A DNA stretch of 64,000 bases from Methyloprofundus sp. (GTDB lineage: Bacteria; Pseudomonadota; Gammaproteobacteria; Methylococcales; Methylomonadaceae), in contig AP023240.1 of NCBI GenBank assembly GCA_016592635.1, forward strand, positions 1,302,001 through 1,366,000. Reading direction: 5' to 3'. The stretch's first letter is position 1; each line of letters opens with the position of its first letter. A program made the translations under genes and the position numbers. The notes below the pieces were generated by a model, which saw nothing but the letters and a program-made list of their open reading frames with translations, did not search any database and was not told the DNA's origin. Below are positions 1-8,211 of this stretch, in pieces.

Positions 1-390
1 CTAAGTTCCCGGGATGCGATGCGTAAACCTTCTGAATTATCCGGTGGCATGGTTAAGCGAGTTGCGTTAGCCCGCGCACTGATTCTGGAGCCTGAATTGC
101 TATTACTGGATGAACCCACTTCCGGGCTTGATCCCATTGCGAGTGAGGATTTAGTTATCTTGTTAAGACAACTGCACCAGGAATTGAATTTCACTGTATT
201 CATGGTGACTCACGACTTAGATATTTTACGCGACCTTTGCACTAAAGTTGCAGTATTAGCTGATCATCAGCTAATCGCCTTCGATACTCTGGACAAGGTG
301 CTTAGTTGCGAACATCCTTTTATCAAGCGTTTTTTTCATAACCACCGCGCTGAGCGAGTTTTTAATACATTGGAGGCAGATCATGAGTAA
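1..390 (+). CDS. ABC transporter ATP-binding protein, MlaF-like (5' end outside window)
   Basis: This is the C-terminal part of an ABC ATPase; the reading frame is open to the first base, so the gene starts before the window. Visible motifs are the signature LSGGM, Walker B LLLLDEP followed by TSGLDP, and the H-loop MVTHD. The next gene encodes an MCE protein and overlaps it by 8 bp, so it most likely powers a phospholipid transporter of the Mla (MlaF) type at the inner membrane, with a permease (MlaE) expected just upstream. Family membership is clear from motifs; the lipid-transport role is inferred from the neighbour. Confidence 0.85.
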   Translation, partial: LSSRDAMRKPSELSGGMVKRVALARALILEPELLLLDEPTSGLDPIASEDLVILLRQLHQELNFTVFMVTHDLDILRDLCTKVAVLADHQLIAFDTLDKVLSCEHPFIKRFFHNHRAERVFNTLEADHE

Positions 391-1297
391 AGATAGCTTC
401 GCATTAGTGACGGGATTGTTTATGGCCACGCTGATCGTAGGTGTTGTAATCATTATTATCTGGCTAGGAGGAGTGCAACACCAAAGCAAAACCTATATAG
501 CCGAAACATCAGCATCAGTCACCGGACTCAAGAATGGATCGACGGTTTATTACCGTGGTATTGAGGCGGGTAAAGTCAGTGCCATAGGTTTTGACCCTGA
601 AGACCCCAAGCTTATTATTGTCTCGATGAAAATAGATAAAGATATACAATTTACGCGCGGTATTTATGCCATGTTAGAGATGAAAGGTGTAACTGGGTTA
701 ACACAAATAGCACTTAAAGATAGCGGTGAAACCCCTGGGCTGTTACCAAATAGTGAGCGTATTCCTATTAAACCCTCGTTTATTAAGCGTATATCTGTCT
801 CTGGCGAGGAAATGATCAAGCAAACACATGAACTCATGACTCGCCTAAGCCGTCTGTTGAATGATAAAAATACACAGCATGTGCAACAGATTCTGGTGAA
901 TGTGGAAACGGCCACCCGGAAATTCAATCATTTACAGGATAGTGCTGAAAAAACACTCTCCCGGGTTCCTGTATTAACAGCAGATGCACATCACTCTTTA
1001 TTGAAAATTAATCGTTTAACGGATGAATTCACCTTGCTGAGCCAGCAATTACGCACGGAGTTGTCTACCTTGTCCAAACAGTCGGGGGATTTTATGCAAA
1101 CTGGAACTGCTGTTGGTCAGCAGTTACTACAAACAAGTCTACCCAAGATAAATACCCTTATCATGCAATTGCAAGCCACGACACGCCGCTTCGATCGTGT
1201 CGGCACAATGATGGAAACTGAGCCGCAAATGTTTTTATTCGGCGCTGAGCCACTGCAACCCGCACCCGGTGAGCCCGGATTTAAGGAGGCACAATGA
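383..1297 (+). CDS. MlaD/MCE-domain lipid transport protein
   Basis: 304 residues. An N-terminal membrane anchor (about residues 8-31, rich in V/I/L) is followed by an MCE domain (about residues 38-115; note the [18 protein letters not shown] and [10 protein letters not shown] stretches) and a long helical tail. MCE proteins form periplasmic hexameric rings that carry phospholipids between membranes, working with an MlaE/MlaF-type ABC core. The start ATG lies behind GGAGGCAGATC and overlaps the end of the ATPase gene, and the stop overlaps the lipoprotein start by 4 bp, so the three genes are translationally coupled. The tail is longer than in E. coli MlaD (183 residues), closer to the single-MCE proteins paired with a PqiC-type lipoprotein. 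Confidence 0.85.
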   Translation: MSKDSFALVTGLFMATLIVGVVIIIIWLGGVQHQSKTYIAETSASVTGLKNGSTVYYRGIEAGKVSAIGFDPEDPKLIIVSMKIDKDIQFTRGIYAMLEMKGVTGLTQIALKDSGETPGLLPNSERIPIKPSFIKRISVSGEEMIKQTHELMTRLSRLLNDKNTQHVQQILVNVETATRKFNHLQDSAEKTLSRVPVLTADAHHSLLKINRLTDEFTLLSQQLRTELSTLSKQSGDFMQTGTAVGQQLLQTSLPKINTLIMQLQATTRRFDRVGTMMETEPQMFLFGAEPLQPAPGEPGFKEAQ

Positions 1298-1857
1298 AGC
1301 AAATTATAAAGAGTGTGTTCGCCTTATCGCTTTTGAGCATGGTCTCTGCCTGTCGTGTTGCCCCTAAACCAGCTATGCCTGTCAGTCATGATCTTGGTTC
1401 CATTATTCCGCTAAAAAATAGCATGGCCGTTACTTTAACGGCCCCTGTCTGGTTATGGAATGAGAAAATTCGTTACCGTTTGCTGTACAAAGATGCAACA
1501 GCGGTTGCTTATTACAACCTGGATCGTTGGGCAGCACCATTGCCGGCCTTATTAAAGCATCGCTTAATGGTTACCGCCAACACGACGGCACAGGAATTGC
1601 ACATACATTTAACTCAATTTGAACAACAATTTTCTGCAATCAATAACGCACATGTGCTTATGACCTTTACGGTGAGTGCTTTTGCCGGTGATAGCAAACT
1701 GTTGCTTGCCAAGCGTTCGTTCACTTTGTCCTACAAAACGACTACAGCTGATGCAGAGGGTGCAATTGCAGGTTTTGTGGTTTTGACAGAACAGGCAAAT
1801 AAAGTGATTTCAGTTTGGCTGGAATCTCTATTAGATACAAGAAATTCTGGAAATTAA
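1294..1857 (+). CDS. ABC-type transport auxiliary lipoprotein (PqiC-like)
   Basis: 187 residues with a lipoprotein signal peptide: MKQIIKSVF, a hydrophobic core, then the lipobox SMVSAC with Cys20 as the likely lipidated residue. The rest is a soluble alpha/beta domain of the size of the PqiC/YmbA-type auxiliary components found at the end of MCE operons, where they are thought to sit on the outer membrane and receive or dock the MCE conduit. It overlaps the MCE gene by 4 bp (ATGA), so it is part of the same operon and is its last gene. No long sequence motif is diagnostic; the call rests on the lipobox, size and position. Confidence 0.7.
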   Translation: MKQIIKSVFALSLLSMVSACRVAPKPAMPVSHDLGSIIPLKNSMAVTLTAPVWLWNEKIRYRLLYKDATAVAYYNLDRWAAPLPALLKHRLMVTANTTAQELHIHLTQFEQQFSAINNAHVLMTFTVSAFAGDSKLLLAKRSFTLSYKTTTADAEGAIAGFVVLTEQANKVISVWLESLLDTRNSGN

Positions 1858-1889
1858 TTGCTTGGATTTGATTCGGTTCGAAATAATTA

Positions 1890-2046
1890 GGGTCAGAGTA
1901 ACATTTTTTCACTCATAATATCTAATAAATCATCAGTGTTCCCATTGAAAGACACCCCCTGTGTCAGGTAGCCAAGTTAGTTCCAAGGGGACATTCGATA
2001 GGGGAACACTGATGTAATAAATAACAAATTAATGTTACTCTGACCC
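1890..2046. repeat. Nested palindromic repeat (REPIN/MITE-like)
   Basis: Two nested perfect inverted repeats: GGGTCAGAGTAACAT at 1890-1904 with its complement at 2032-2046, and CATCAGTGTTCCC at 1931-1943 with its complement at 2002-2014. The outer arm resembles the GGGTCAGAGT ends often seen around REP-associated transposase (RAYT) elements, but no transposase is encoded inside. It follows the Mla-type operon and could also end its transcript. Confidence 0.65.
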
Positions 2047-2121
2047 CTTCGATTCGAGAAGAGATGAATTTCAAGCTGGCTGACCCTAATGCCGCTACCA
2101 GTCGTGCTAAGCCTTTTTATA

Positions 2122-3477
2122 TCAACTAGTTGTATATTCACTTCTTGGTTTCGTCATTAATGGATATCCCTTCGGTCTTCGCTTAATAACTCTTGGTTGG
2201 TTTGGTCTGGATCGTTGCCCAATTTCCGATTGAGCTATGGCAACTAAGAGAGGGTGTATTATTTTACCTAATGCTACTCCCGTTAGAGTGATACACAAAC
2301 TGGCAGTGTTACGCATCAACTGAACAGCCGCCATAAAACTTAGGTGGCGGGGTTCTTTGTCATTGAGACAGGCAGCTCTGGCAATGTTTGCGCGTATAAG
2401 GTTATAGGCCAAGAGATGTACTGCAATCTCTTTCTTAACCATCTCTGCTGTTTTGCATCGTAACATCTCCATCCCCATATGTGTTTTTATTGTTCTAAAG
2501 TCCACCTCAATTTTCCAGCGCTGGTGATACAATTCAGCCAAGGATTTTTTGGGATAATTTTTAGCATTCATTAGCGTTGTAACATAGACTATTCCTTTGA
2601 CTGAAAACTCACGAATCAAAAGCTCATCAGGTAACTCTGCCCATGCTGCATCGGATATCCATACAGTTTTTTTCTTCGGTTTTTTAACGATGATAATATG
2701 GTCTTTTGCGCCAAGGTACTGTCCTAGGCGAAAATCGTTTTTTACGGTACTCTGTTGTCTAAAAACCAGTGACGTTCCCTGTTTTGTCAGGAGAGCAATA
2801 TTGGCGTAAGACGTGTAATAGCGGTCTCCGAGAAGTAAATCTTGCTTACAAAGAGACTGAATCAAATCAGAAAATAGTGATGTTTCACCCGTTCTTTTGC
2901 CTTGGTAAGGGCCGATGGCATAATCAATGCAAGCTCCTGTTGCTAATGACACAAGACCTACCAATCGTACAATTGGGAATCCCAGCCCTTGCTTTTGTGC
3001 CTTTTGTTGAGGGTAGGTTTTCTGGTTACTGTCCGTATCGGGCATAAGCAAGGTCGTGCCATCGACCAGCATAACTCGAAAACCATTCCACAACCAGTTA
3101 CTTGATGCTTGGTTATGCAATACTTTACCCGAAGAGGTGACAGCTTCTTTTAAATGAGAGAGTTGCAGTCTTAGTCGGGATTTGCAATAAGGCCCAGTGT
3201 TCATGGAGTTTGCATTATAATCCAAGCTAATTCGCTCGACTAAAACATGTGCAACTGCCTCCTTACAAGCCCCAGTTGAACTGAGCACTTGAAACAAAAA
3301 GGCTCTCAGTGTCACTAAAGGAGTAAAAACGGTGCTACGAACATTCCCTGATTGATGAATGGCTTCAATTAAACTATCAGGTATTAGTCCTTTAAAAGGA
3401 AGGTCATTGAGTTGAAAAAAGGTATTTTTAAAAGATCGGATTTGTAAGCGTAGGCTTAATCGGCTAGACTTTTTCAT
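2122..3477 (-). CDS. IS4-family transposase
   Basis: 451 residues, apparently full length. DDE catalytic elements can be seen: VDGTTLLMPD (first Asp), LLGDRYY (second Asp) and the IS4 YREK signature YHQRWKIEVDFRTIK with its Tyr-2-Arg-3-Glu-6-Lys spacing. It cuts and rejoins the ends of the element at 2087-5014. It lies on the minus strand, starting about 110 bp inside the ancestral right end, and is not damaged by the nested ISKra4 insertion, which landed in the upstream non-coding end; this may separate the gene from its outer promoter region. Confidence 0.9.
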   Translation of the reverse strand: MKKSSRLSLRLQIRSFKNTFFQLNDLPFKGLIPDSLIEAIHQSGNVRSTVFTPLVTLRAFLFQVLSSTGACKEAVAHVLVERISLDYNANSMNTGPYCKSRLRLQLSHLKEAVTSSGKVLHNQASSNWLWNGFRVMLVDGTTLLMPDTDSNQKTYPQQKAQKQGLGFPIVRLVGLVSLATGACIDYAIGPYQGKRTGETSLFSDLIQSLCKQDLLLGDRYYTSYANIALLTKQGTSLVFRQQSTVKNDFRLGQYLGAKDHIIIVKKPKKKTVWISDAAWAELPDELLIREFSVKGIVYVTTLMNAKNYPKKSLAELYHQRWKIEVDFRTIKTHMGMEMLRCKTAEMVKKEIAVHLLAYNLIRANIARAACLNDKEPRHLSFMAAVQLMRNTASLCITLTGVALGKIIHPLLVAIAQSEIGQRSRPNQPRVIKRRPKGYPLMTKPRSEYTTS

Positions 3478-3588
3478 TAGTTAGGCTTTTTCTTAGGATT
3501 AATTGTTTTGTAGGAAATTCAATTATATCTAATAAGTAGTTAAAGCCTAACTTTAAACCTTATAAAATCATTATTATTCAAGTACATG

Positions 3589-4983
3589 GGGTGAGGCTTT
3601 AATATGATGTATTAAGCCATTAAATATTGAGCCTCACCTTGAATAATTTTCTCCCAAAATTGTTGCCACCTATTTGTTGTTTGAACTAATGCACGTAAAC
3701 TCAATACAACTTTAGCTCCTTTTGTTTTCCATCTCATACCTGAGCCACAAAGCCGCTGTTTAACTAATGTTTTACAAGCTGCTTCTGTCACGCCCGAACC
3801 AATCGGTAAATTTTTATTAACATGTGAGGCATAATTCATCCTGTTTTTAGCGATATTATTTTTAAAATAGGTGAGCGTTGTTTCTAAATCCGCCTTGATT
3901 GATTTGGTGAGCCTAGATTCCATTAATGGCGTTAATTCTTCTAAAATGGTTTGCGCCGCCCCTGTGTCATTCTTGAGTTGGGAACAACGATCTGACAGCC
4001 ATTTTTTACGATCAATAGCCGTTGATTTTTTTGGAAAAACAGCATGAGAGGCTTTTGCTAAATATTCAGTGACATGATAAAAATCAACCAATTGTTGCTG
4101 AGTATGTTGCTCTAAAAATGTCCAGTTATCTTTGGCTCCATCTGCAATACCAAGATAAAGTGCATCGGGGTAACGGGCTTTTATGCAGGTGATTTCATGC
4201 TCATACCGCTCTTTGAAACTTGCCTTCCCATATTCAGGCGCTTCTCCCAAGTAGAGAGTATGCTGGCGTTCACCCTCGCAGTCATACAAAGACAGGTTAC
4301 CAACCATTGCTTCACGGTAACCTTCGTTTGCCATTAAAACATAAGCACCATCTAAACTGAAAACAATCGTACTAATGGGTTCATCTAATTCAGGCAGCTC
4401 ATACTCCCACTTTTCTTCTTGTGCCGTCGCAATACTTCCTACCCAGTTCGTTACATTTTGTATCGTGGATTTGGCAATGATCCGGTTGTGATTATTCTTC
4501 AAATCAAGACAAACTGAATTGGCATTTCCTTGGGAATACTTGTGGGACAATTGCTGTGCAAATTTAGGAGTCGCTGCAAAAATAGTATGCGCCGAGTCTT
4601 CTAATGGACAAAAAATATGCCCTCCTTTTGATGATTGGTAAACATGACGTTTAATTTCAATGACACCAAAGGGCGTTTGATATTTTTTGCTGTCTCTGTT
4701 TTTAGACGTGAGTTTTACACCCTCTCTTATAATCGGAGTACCCTTTGTATCAAAGCATTTTAAAGCTTCGCCTGTGGCTACGCATCCTACGCTATTGACC
4801 GCATCCAGTATCGTGTTTTCCATTTCCATCATATTGCCTTCCAGAGCTAAAGTAACTGATACGGTGATGCTTCCGTCAACATTGTGGATGATAGTTGTCA
4901 TGGGTAGAGAAAAATAATGTGATAGTAAAGATGGGGATTTTATATTAAATCATGAGAAATAACATTATATTTAAGCCTCACCC
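3589..4983. mobile_element. ISKra4-family insertion sequence nested in the IS4 element
   Basis: 1395 bp. Ends GGGTGAGGCTT at 3589 and its complement finishing at 4983 form short imperfect terminal repeats. The 8-bp target duplication AGTACATG is present on both sides (3581-3588 and 4984-4991) and is perfect, so the insertion is young. It inserted into the non-coding right end of the IS4 element, after that element had settled here. Confidence 0.9.
3612..4901 (-). CDS. ISKra4-family transposase
   Basis: 429 residues. The layout matches ISKra4-type transposases: an N-terminal region with the YQTPFGVIEIKRHVYQSS stretch, then a DDE nuclease core beginning VFSLDGAYVLM, a YLGIADGAKDNW segment, DFYHVTEYL, and a C-terminal GSGVTEAACKTLVKQRL block that carries the last acidic residue. 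Alone in its element. ORF and ends are intact, so the copy may be active. Family assignment is by recognition of these blocks, not by alignment. Confidence 0.85.
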   Translation of the reverse strand: MTTIIHNVDGSITVSVTLALEGNMMEMENTILDAVNSVGCVATGEALKCFDTKGTPIIREGVKLTSKNRDSKKYQTPFGVIEIKRHVYQSSKGGHIFCPLEDSAHTIFAATPKFAQQLSHKYSQGNANSVCLDLKNNHNRIIAKSTIQNVTNWVGSIATAQEEKWEYELPELDEPISTIVFSLDGAYVLMANEGYREAMVGNLSLYDCEGERQHTLYLGEAPEYGKASFKERYEHEITCIKARYPDALYLGIADGAKDNWTFLEQHTQQQLVDFYHVTEYLAKASHAVFPKKSTAIDRKKWLSDRCSQLKNDTGAAQTILEELTPLMESRLTKSIKADLETTLTYFKNNIAKNRMNYASHVNKNLPIGSGVTEAACKTLVKQRLCGSGMRWKTKGAKVVLSLRALVQTTNRWQQFWEKIIQGEAQYLMA

Positions 4984-5111
4984 AGTACATGAGTTGCGAC
5001 TGGTAGCGGCATTACTGGCTGACCCCTTGATTCTGCTTGATTCTGCTGAAGCTGGCTGACCCCTTGATCACAGTAATTGATTTTTTTCATTTCTTATGAT
5101 TAAATATTATT

Positions 5112-5130
5112 AATAATAATTATCATTTGT
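5112..5130 (+). promoter_or_regulatory. Fur-box-like sequence upstream of porin gene
   Basis: The complement strand reads ACAAATGATAATTATTATT, matching the 19-bp Fur consensus GATAATGATAATCATTATC at 14 of 19 positions by eye, with a central run AATGATAAT. It sits 10-60 bp ahead of the possible porin starts, inside a very AT-rich stretch that could also hold the promoter. Matches of this quality occur by chance in AT-rich DNA, so the site is a candidate only. Confidence 0.4.
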
Positions 5131-5140
5131 AATAATACTC

Positions 5141-6637
5141 TTGATAAGAGCATTTTTAACGGATTTTATTTTGAATACAACTTATCGATTTCTTTATCCT
5201 TTTATTCTATTTTTAATGTTGTTACAAAATGTACAAGGACGAGAACTCAATCAAAAAAATGAATCTTCACAGGCTGCCGAATTAGCCGATTTAAAACGTC
5301 AACTAGCTGAATTCAAAGAGACTGTGAAAAAAATGGAGGAGCACATTATTCACATTGAAGAGAATACTATGCGTAAACATCCAGAAGCAGATGAACCAGG
5401 ATTTATAGAAACGGCTTTAAGTGGCTTAAGTATTTCAGGGCAAACAACGGCTATTTATCAAAGTAGTAGTTTAAATTTAAAACCGGGTGATTTAAAACAT
5501 GCTGATGGATCAAATTTATCAGAATCAGAATTAGCTGACTATCAACATCCCTCTGGCTCAGCCACATTTTCAACTGATCTTATCGTGGAAATGAAATTAA
5601 CGGATAATGATTATTTTCAAATGGATCTGCAATTTGCCAATGGTCCGGGAGTTGATGCAAATTTGCAAGGAGGCGCCATGGTCAATAACGATGTAATGGA
5701 AGACCCAGATCATCATAATGAGGTTTATATTGCTAAAGCCTTTTATGAGCGAACGCAGCCACTCTTTGGTAGTTATAAATTGATTTTGGATATTGGTAAA
5801 TATGGAGTTAATGATTTTTTTGATATAGGCAAGGATGTTTCTGATCAAACCACTCAATTTCTTAACCAGGCCATCAATAACAATGGTGCTTTTGATTATG
5901 TACAGGATTTGCAAGGTCATGGTTATACTTATGGTGTTCGGCTAGGTTTATATCATGAATCATTTGGCATAGATGTTGCTTTTTTCTCTTCAGACTCTTA
6001 TCTGCAAAATATTAATAAAAAACATTCTATATTAGCTGGCATAACATGGACACCTGAATGGTTTCCAGGCATTAAAAGTGCTTATCAAATTTATTTCTTT
6101 GATAATAGGGGTGAATATGCCCGTTTTGATGATCAGGGTAATCTGGACAGTAAAGATCCTGATGCTATCAACACGGTAAATAATAAAGATAATTTGGATA
6201 AAATGGGATTTGGCATCAGTATCAACCAGTCATTTCCATATGGGGTTAATGTCTTTGCAAAATATGGCCATCAGGATGATAGCCGGGATGTGCGTCACTA
6301 TCAGGATATGGATGAAACTTATATGGTAGGTTTCGATGTTCATGGTGAAAACTGGCACCGTGAAAATGATGTATTTGGTATTGCTTATGAAATAGGACGA
6401 TTAACCGGGAATCACCGTAAAGCCCATGAAAAAGGCTATCAAGGGCTTTTTGATCGTCGTGGCGCAATTGGCGTAGGTAATTATGCGGATGAACGGGTGC
6501 TGGAGATGTATTATAAATTGTCATTGAATGAGTACATCAATATCAGCTTTGATTATCAATTCATTGATAATTTTTATTATAGTAAAGTGATTGGCGGTGT
6601 TCATTTTATAGGGGGGCGGTTTAATGCCTCATTTTAA
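5141..6637 (+). CDS. OprB-like carbohydrate/substrate-selective porin
   Basis: Up to 498 residues. A hydrophobic N-terminal signal sequence is followed by a short coiled coil (AELADLKRQLAEFKETVKKM, about residues 46-65) and then alternating polar/aromatic beta strands ending in NASF, a typical outer-membrane barrel C-terminus with a terminal Phe. Blocks such as DIGKYGVNDFFD, FGIDVAFFSS and YKLSLNEYINISFDYQFI resemble OprB-family porins. The start is uncertain: TTG at 5141 has no ribosome site, while TTG at 5171, with GGAT about 10 nt upstream, would give a compact signal peptide. The substrate is unknown. It is a single transcription unit, with a strong hairpin after it and a possible Fur site before it. 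Confidence 0.65.
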   Translation: MIRAFLTDFILNTTYRFLYPFILFLMLLQNVQGRELNQKNESSQAAELADLKRQLAEFKETVKKMEEHIIHIEENTMRKHPEADEPGFIETALSGLSISGQTTAIYQSSSLNLKPGDLKHADGSNLSESELADYQHPSGSATFSTDLIVEMKLTDNDYFQMDLQFANGPGVDANLQGGAMVNNDVMEDPDHHNEVYIAKAFYERTQPLFGSYKLILDIGKYGVNDFFDIGKDVSDQTTQFLNQAINNNGAFDYVQDLQGHGYTYGVRLGLYHESFGIDVAFFSSDSYLQNINKKHSILAGITWTPEWFPGIKSAYQIYFFDNRGEYARFDDQGNLDSKDPDAINTVNNKDNLDKMGFGISINQSFPYGVNVFAKYGHQDDSRDVRHYQDMDETYMVGFDVHGENWHRENDVFGIAYEIGRLTGNHRKAHEKGYQGLFDRRGAIGVGNYADERVLEMYYKLSLNEYINISFDYQFIDNFYYSKVIGGVHFIGGRFNASF

Positions 6638-6680
6638 AAAAAGATATACAAGCTTAAAATTTCTCCGATTATGGATTGGT

Positions 6681-6720
6681 GTAGGTTGCGGGTGAGGTAC
6701 AAACCTCACCCGCAACCTAC
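6681..6720. terminator. Strong palindromic hairpin downstream of porin gene
   Basis: An 18-bp perfect stem, GTAGGTTGCGGGTGAGGT at 6681-6698 and its complement at 6703-6720, with a 4-nt loop. It lies between the convergent porin and PepSY genes and could terminate both. There is no clear T-run, and similar GTAGGTTG palindromes are dispersed repeats in many bacteria, so a REP-type repeat is equally possible. Confidence 0.6.
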
Positions 6721-6757
6721 GTGTCATATATTGATTATGCAATGATAAAACCTTAAC

Positions 6758-7066
6758 TTAATCATCTAGTTTTCGTTCAATGACCTCGCCTGTCTTAGCG
6801 TTGACTTTTAATTCCCAGACCTTACTATGACGATCAATAAACTCAATCTCATATAAAGGCATATTATCATTTATCTCCAATTCAATTTCTAAAATATACT
6901 CAGAACTTTGTTTTGAAATTTTAGTAATAATTTGCTCTAAAGGTAATATTTCTCCAGCATCCAATAATTTTTTCGCTTGATTATAATTAGTATCAGCGAG
7001 CGTAACTTGACTAAACAGCAAGTATAAACTCATTATTTTGATCAGCGGGTTAAGACATTTTTTCAT
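6758..7066 (-). CDS. Secreted PepSY-domain protein
   Basis: 102 residues with a cleavable signal peptide (MKKCLNPLIKIMSLYLLFSQ, cut probably after LADT or near it). The remainder is one PepSY repeat: an LEQIITKISKQ helix, strands IELEINDNMPLYEIEFIDRHSK, and the final KVNAKTGEVIERKLDD, the typical D-x-xTG-x-V ending. Small PepSY proteins are periplasmic and often accompany two-component systems or proteases, but no partner lies here. It is convergent with the porin gene and appears to be monocistronic. Confidence 0.75.
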   Translation of the reverse strand: MKKCLNPLIKIMSLYLLFSQVTLADTNYNQAKKLLDAGEILPLEQIITKISKQSSEYILEIELEINDNMPLYEIEFIDRHSKVWELKVNAKTGEVIERKLDD

Positions 7067-7652
7067 TGTTATTTTCCTCTTTTTTTGTCTATTGTTAATT
7101 TGCCAATAGAAACTGAAAGAAACGCAGGTCTCAAATCACGAATTCAGAATAAATGATTCGTTTAAATTCTTAATTCGAGACCTCATGTTTTTCAAATCTG
7201 ATGCCACGAATAGTTTAACATAAGGGCAGAGGATTCCATTATAAGGTCGTAACTATTATGTGGCTTTGGCTTACCAGTAGTGACGTTTTTAAAAGATGAC
7301 TGAGGTTTAATATCAAGCTGGCTGCTCCCTTTATTTTACTATTACTTATGTAAGCGTTCAGTTCCCCTCCTTAACAAGGAGAGGTTAGGGGAGGATTTAT
7401 TAGAAAAACTCTTTTCAACCCTTGGTTTTCAAAGGGGGGTATGAACTATCAAAGGGGTTAGAGTTAATGATTTCCTTAATATTTCTCCTATTACCACCTA
7501 AAATCAATTTCTCTGCCCCCTTCGATTAACGATGACATCAAAATAGCGGTCATATTGACCGACTATACCCTCGCCCCTATCGGCCAAGTTGGCCGTAAAA
7601 CTCGCAACTATTCCATAATTAAAATTCTAAATCAGTAGCTTGTGTTTTTGGC
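7067..7652. other. Intergenic region without a visible gene
   Basis: No convincing coding sequence. It holds an inverted repeat AGGTCTC (7127-7133) with its complement at 7178-7184, a C-rich/G-rich palindrome around 7363-7394 built on CCTCCTTAACAAGGAG, a third copy of the AAGCTGGCTG sequence (about 7315) found at the target of the IS4 element, and the paired palindromes at 7547-7595. Confidence 0.6.
7547..7595. promoter_or_regulatory. Paired CGGYCAA-N-TTGRCCG palindromes, possible operators
   Basis: CGGTCATATTGACCG (7547-7561) and CGGCCAAGTTGGCCG (7581-7595) are two 15-bp palindromes with centres 34 bp apart. TTGGCC inside the second can serve as a -35, with TCCATA at 7612-7617 as a weak -10 (17-bp spacing), pointing at the gene at 7695. 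Similar pairs lie at 31045, 40302 and 62488. Confidence 0.45.
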
Positions 7653-7694
7653 ATGCTTTTCGCTTTATATAAATATAAAAGCGGTAGAAAGCTT

Positions 7695-8153
7695 ATGGCC
7701 AAGACAAATTTTTTCATCAGTCTATGTATTATCGTACTAACCTTTGCTATGGGTTGGAGAGTGGTGGAGATGACTCATAAACACAGTGAATTAGACAGCA
7801 TAAGCCAGGCCATTCCAGTGATACGTTTTGAACGCTTTGATGAATCTCGTGATGCACTGATTATCGGCTTGTTTAACCCAGGAAGTAAATCGATGGAAAT
7901 TAATCGTACTAAATTATATTTTCAGGCCGATGACAAAATATCTACTATTTTTTTTAATCCTCGGGAATATGGTGATAAACCGCTAGTCCTTGACCCTGGG
8001 GATACTATATTGGTGCCATTGCTAAAGGATGTCGTGTTCAAGTCATCATTAGAGAACGGGAATTATTGGGGAGAGCTGGAGTTTAGGGTGTCTGGGCAGG
8101 TGGATTATTATAGCTTACGGCATCAATTTAATCGCCAGCTTCTTGTTCATTAA
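7695..8153 (+). CDS. Membrane-anchored protein of unknown function
   Basis: About 152 residues from ATG 7695; the frame is open from ATG 7653, which would add 14 residues. One N-terminal transmembrane or signal-anchor helix (NFFISLCIIVLTFAMGW) is followed by a predicted periplasmic beta-rich domain (VIRFERFDESRDALIIGLFNP, LVLDPGDTILVPLL) that looks like a small immunoglobulin-like or FixG-tail-like fold. I do not recognise the family. It precedes the first yfdX-like gene by 58 bp on the same strand and might be co-transcribed with it. Confidence 0.55.
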   Translation: MAKTNFFISLCIIVLTFAMGWRVVEMTHKHSELDSISQAIPVIRFERFDESRDALIIGLFNPGSKSMEINRTKLYFQADDKISTIFFNPREYGDKPLVLDPGDTILVPLLKDVVFKSSLENGNYWGELEFRVSGQVDYYSLRHQFNRQLLVH

Positions 8154-8211
8154 AGTATTATTTTAAAGTCAAATATAAAACCTATTTTTTTTAATCCGAA
8201 AAGGAGATACC

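Larger units (their letters stand above)
2087..5014. mobile_element. IS4-subgroup insertion sequence, interrupted by an ISKra4-family IS
   Basis: Ends are a perfect 18-bp inverted repeat, TAATGCCGCTACCAGTCG at 2087-2104 and its complement at 4997-5014. The element is flanked by an 11-bp direct repeat CTGGCTGACCC (2076-2086 and 5015-5025). Ends starting TAATGCCG and an 11-13 bp duplication are known traits of IS4 itself. Removing the nested element (3589-4983) and its 8-bp duplication leaves about 1525 bp, a normal IS4 length. The transposase gene is intact although the element carries the nested copy near its right end. Confidence 0.9.
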
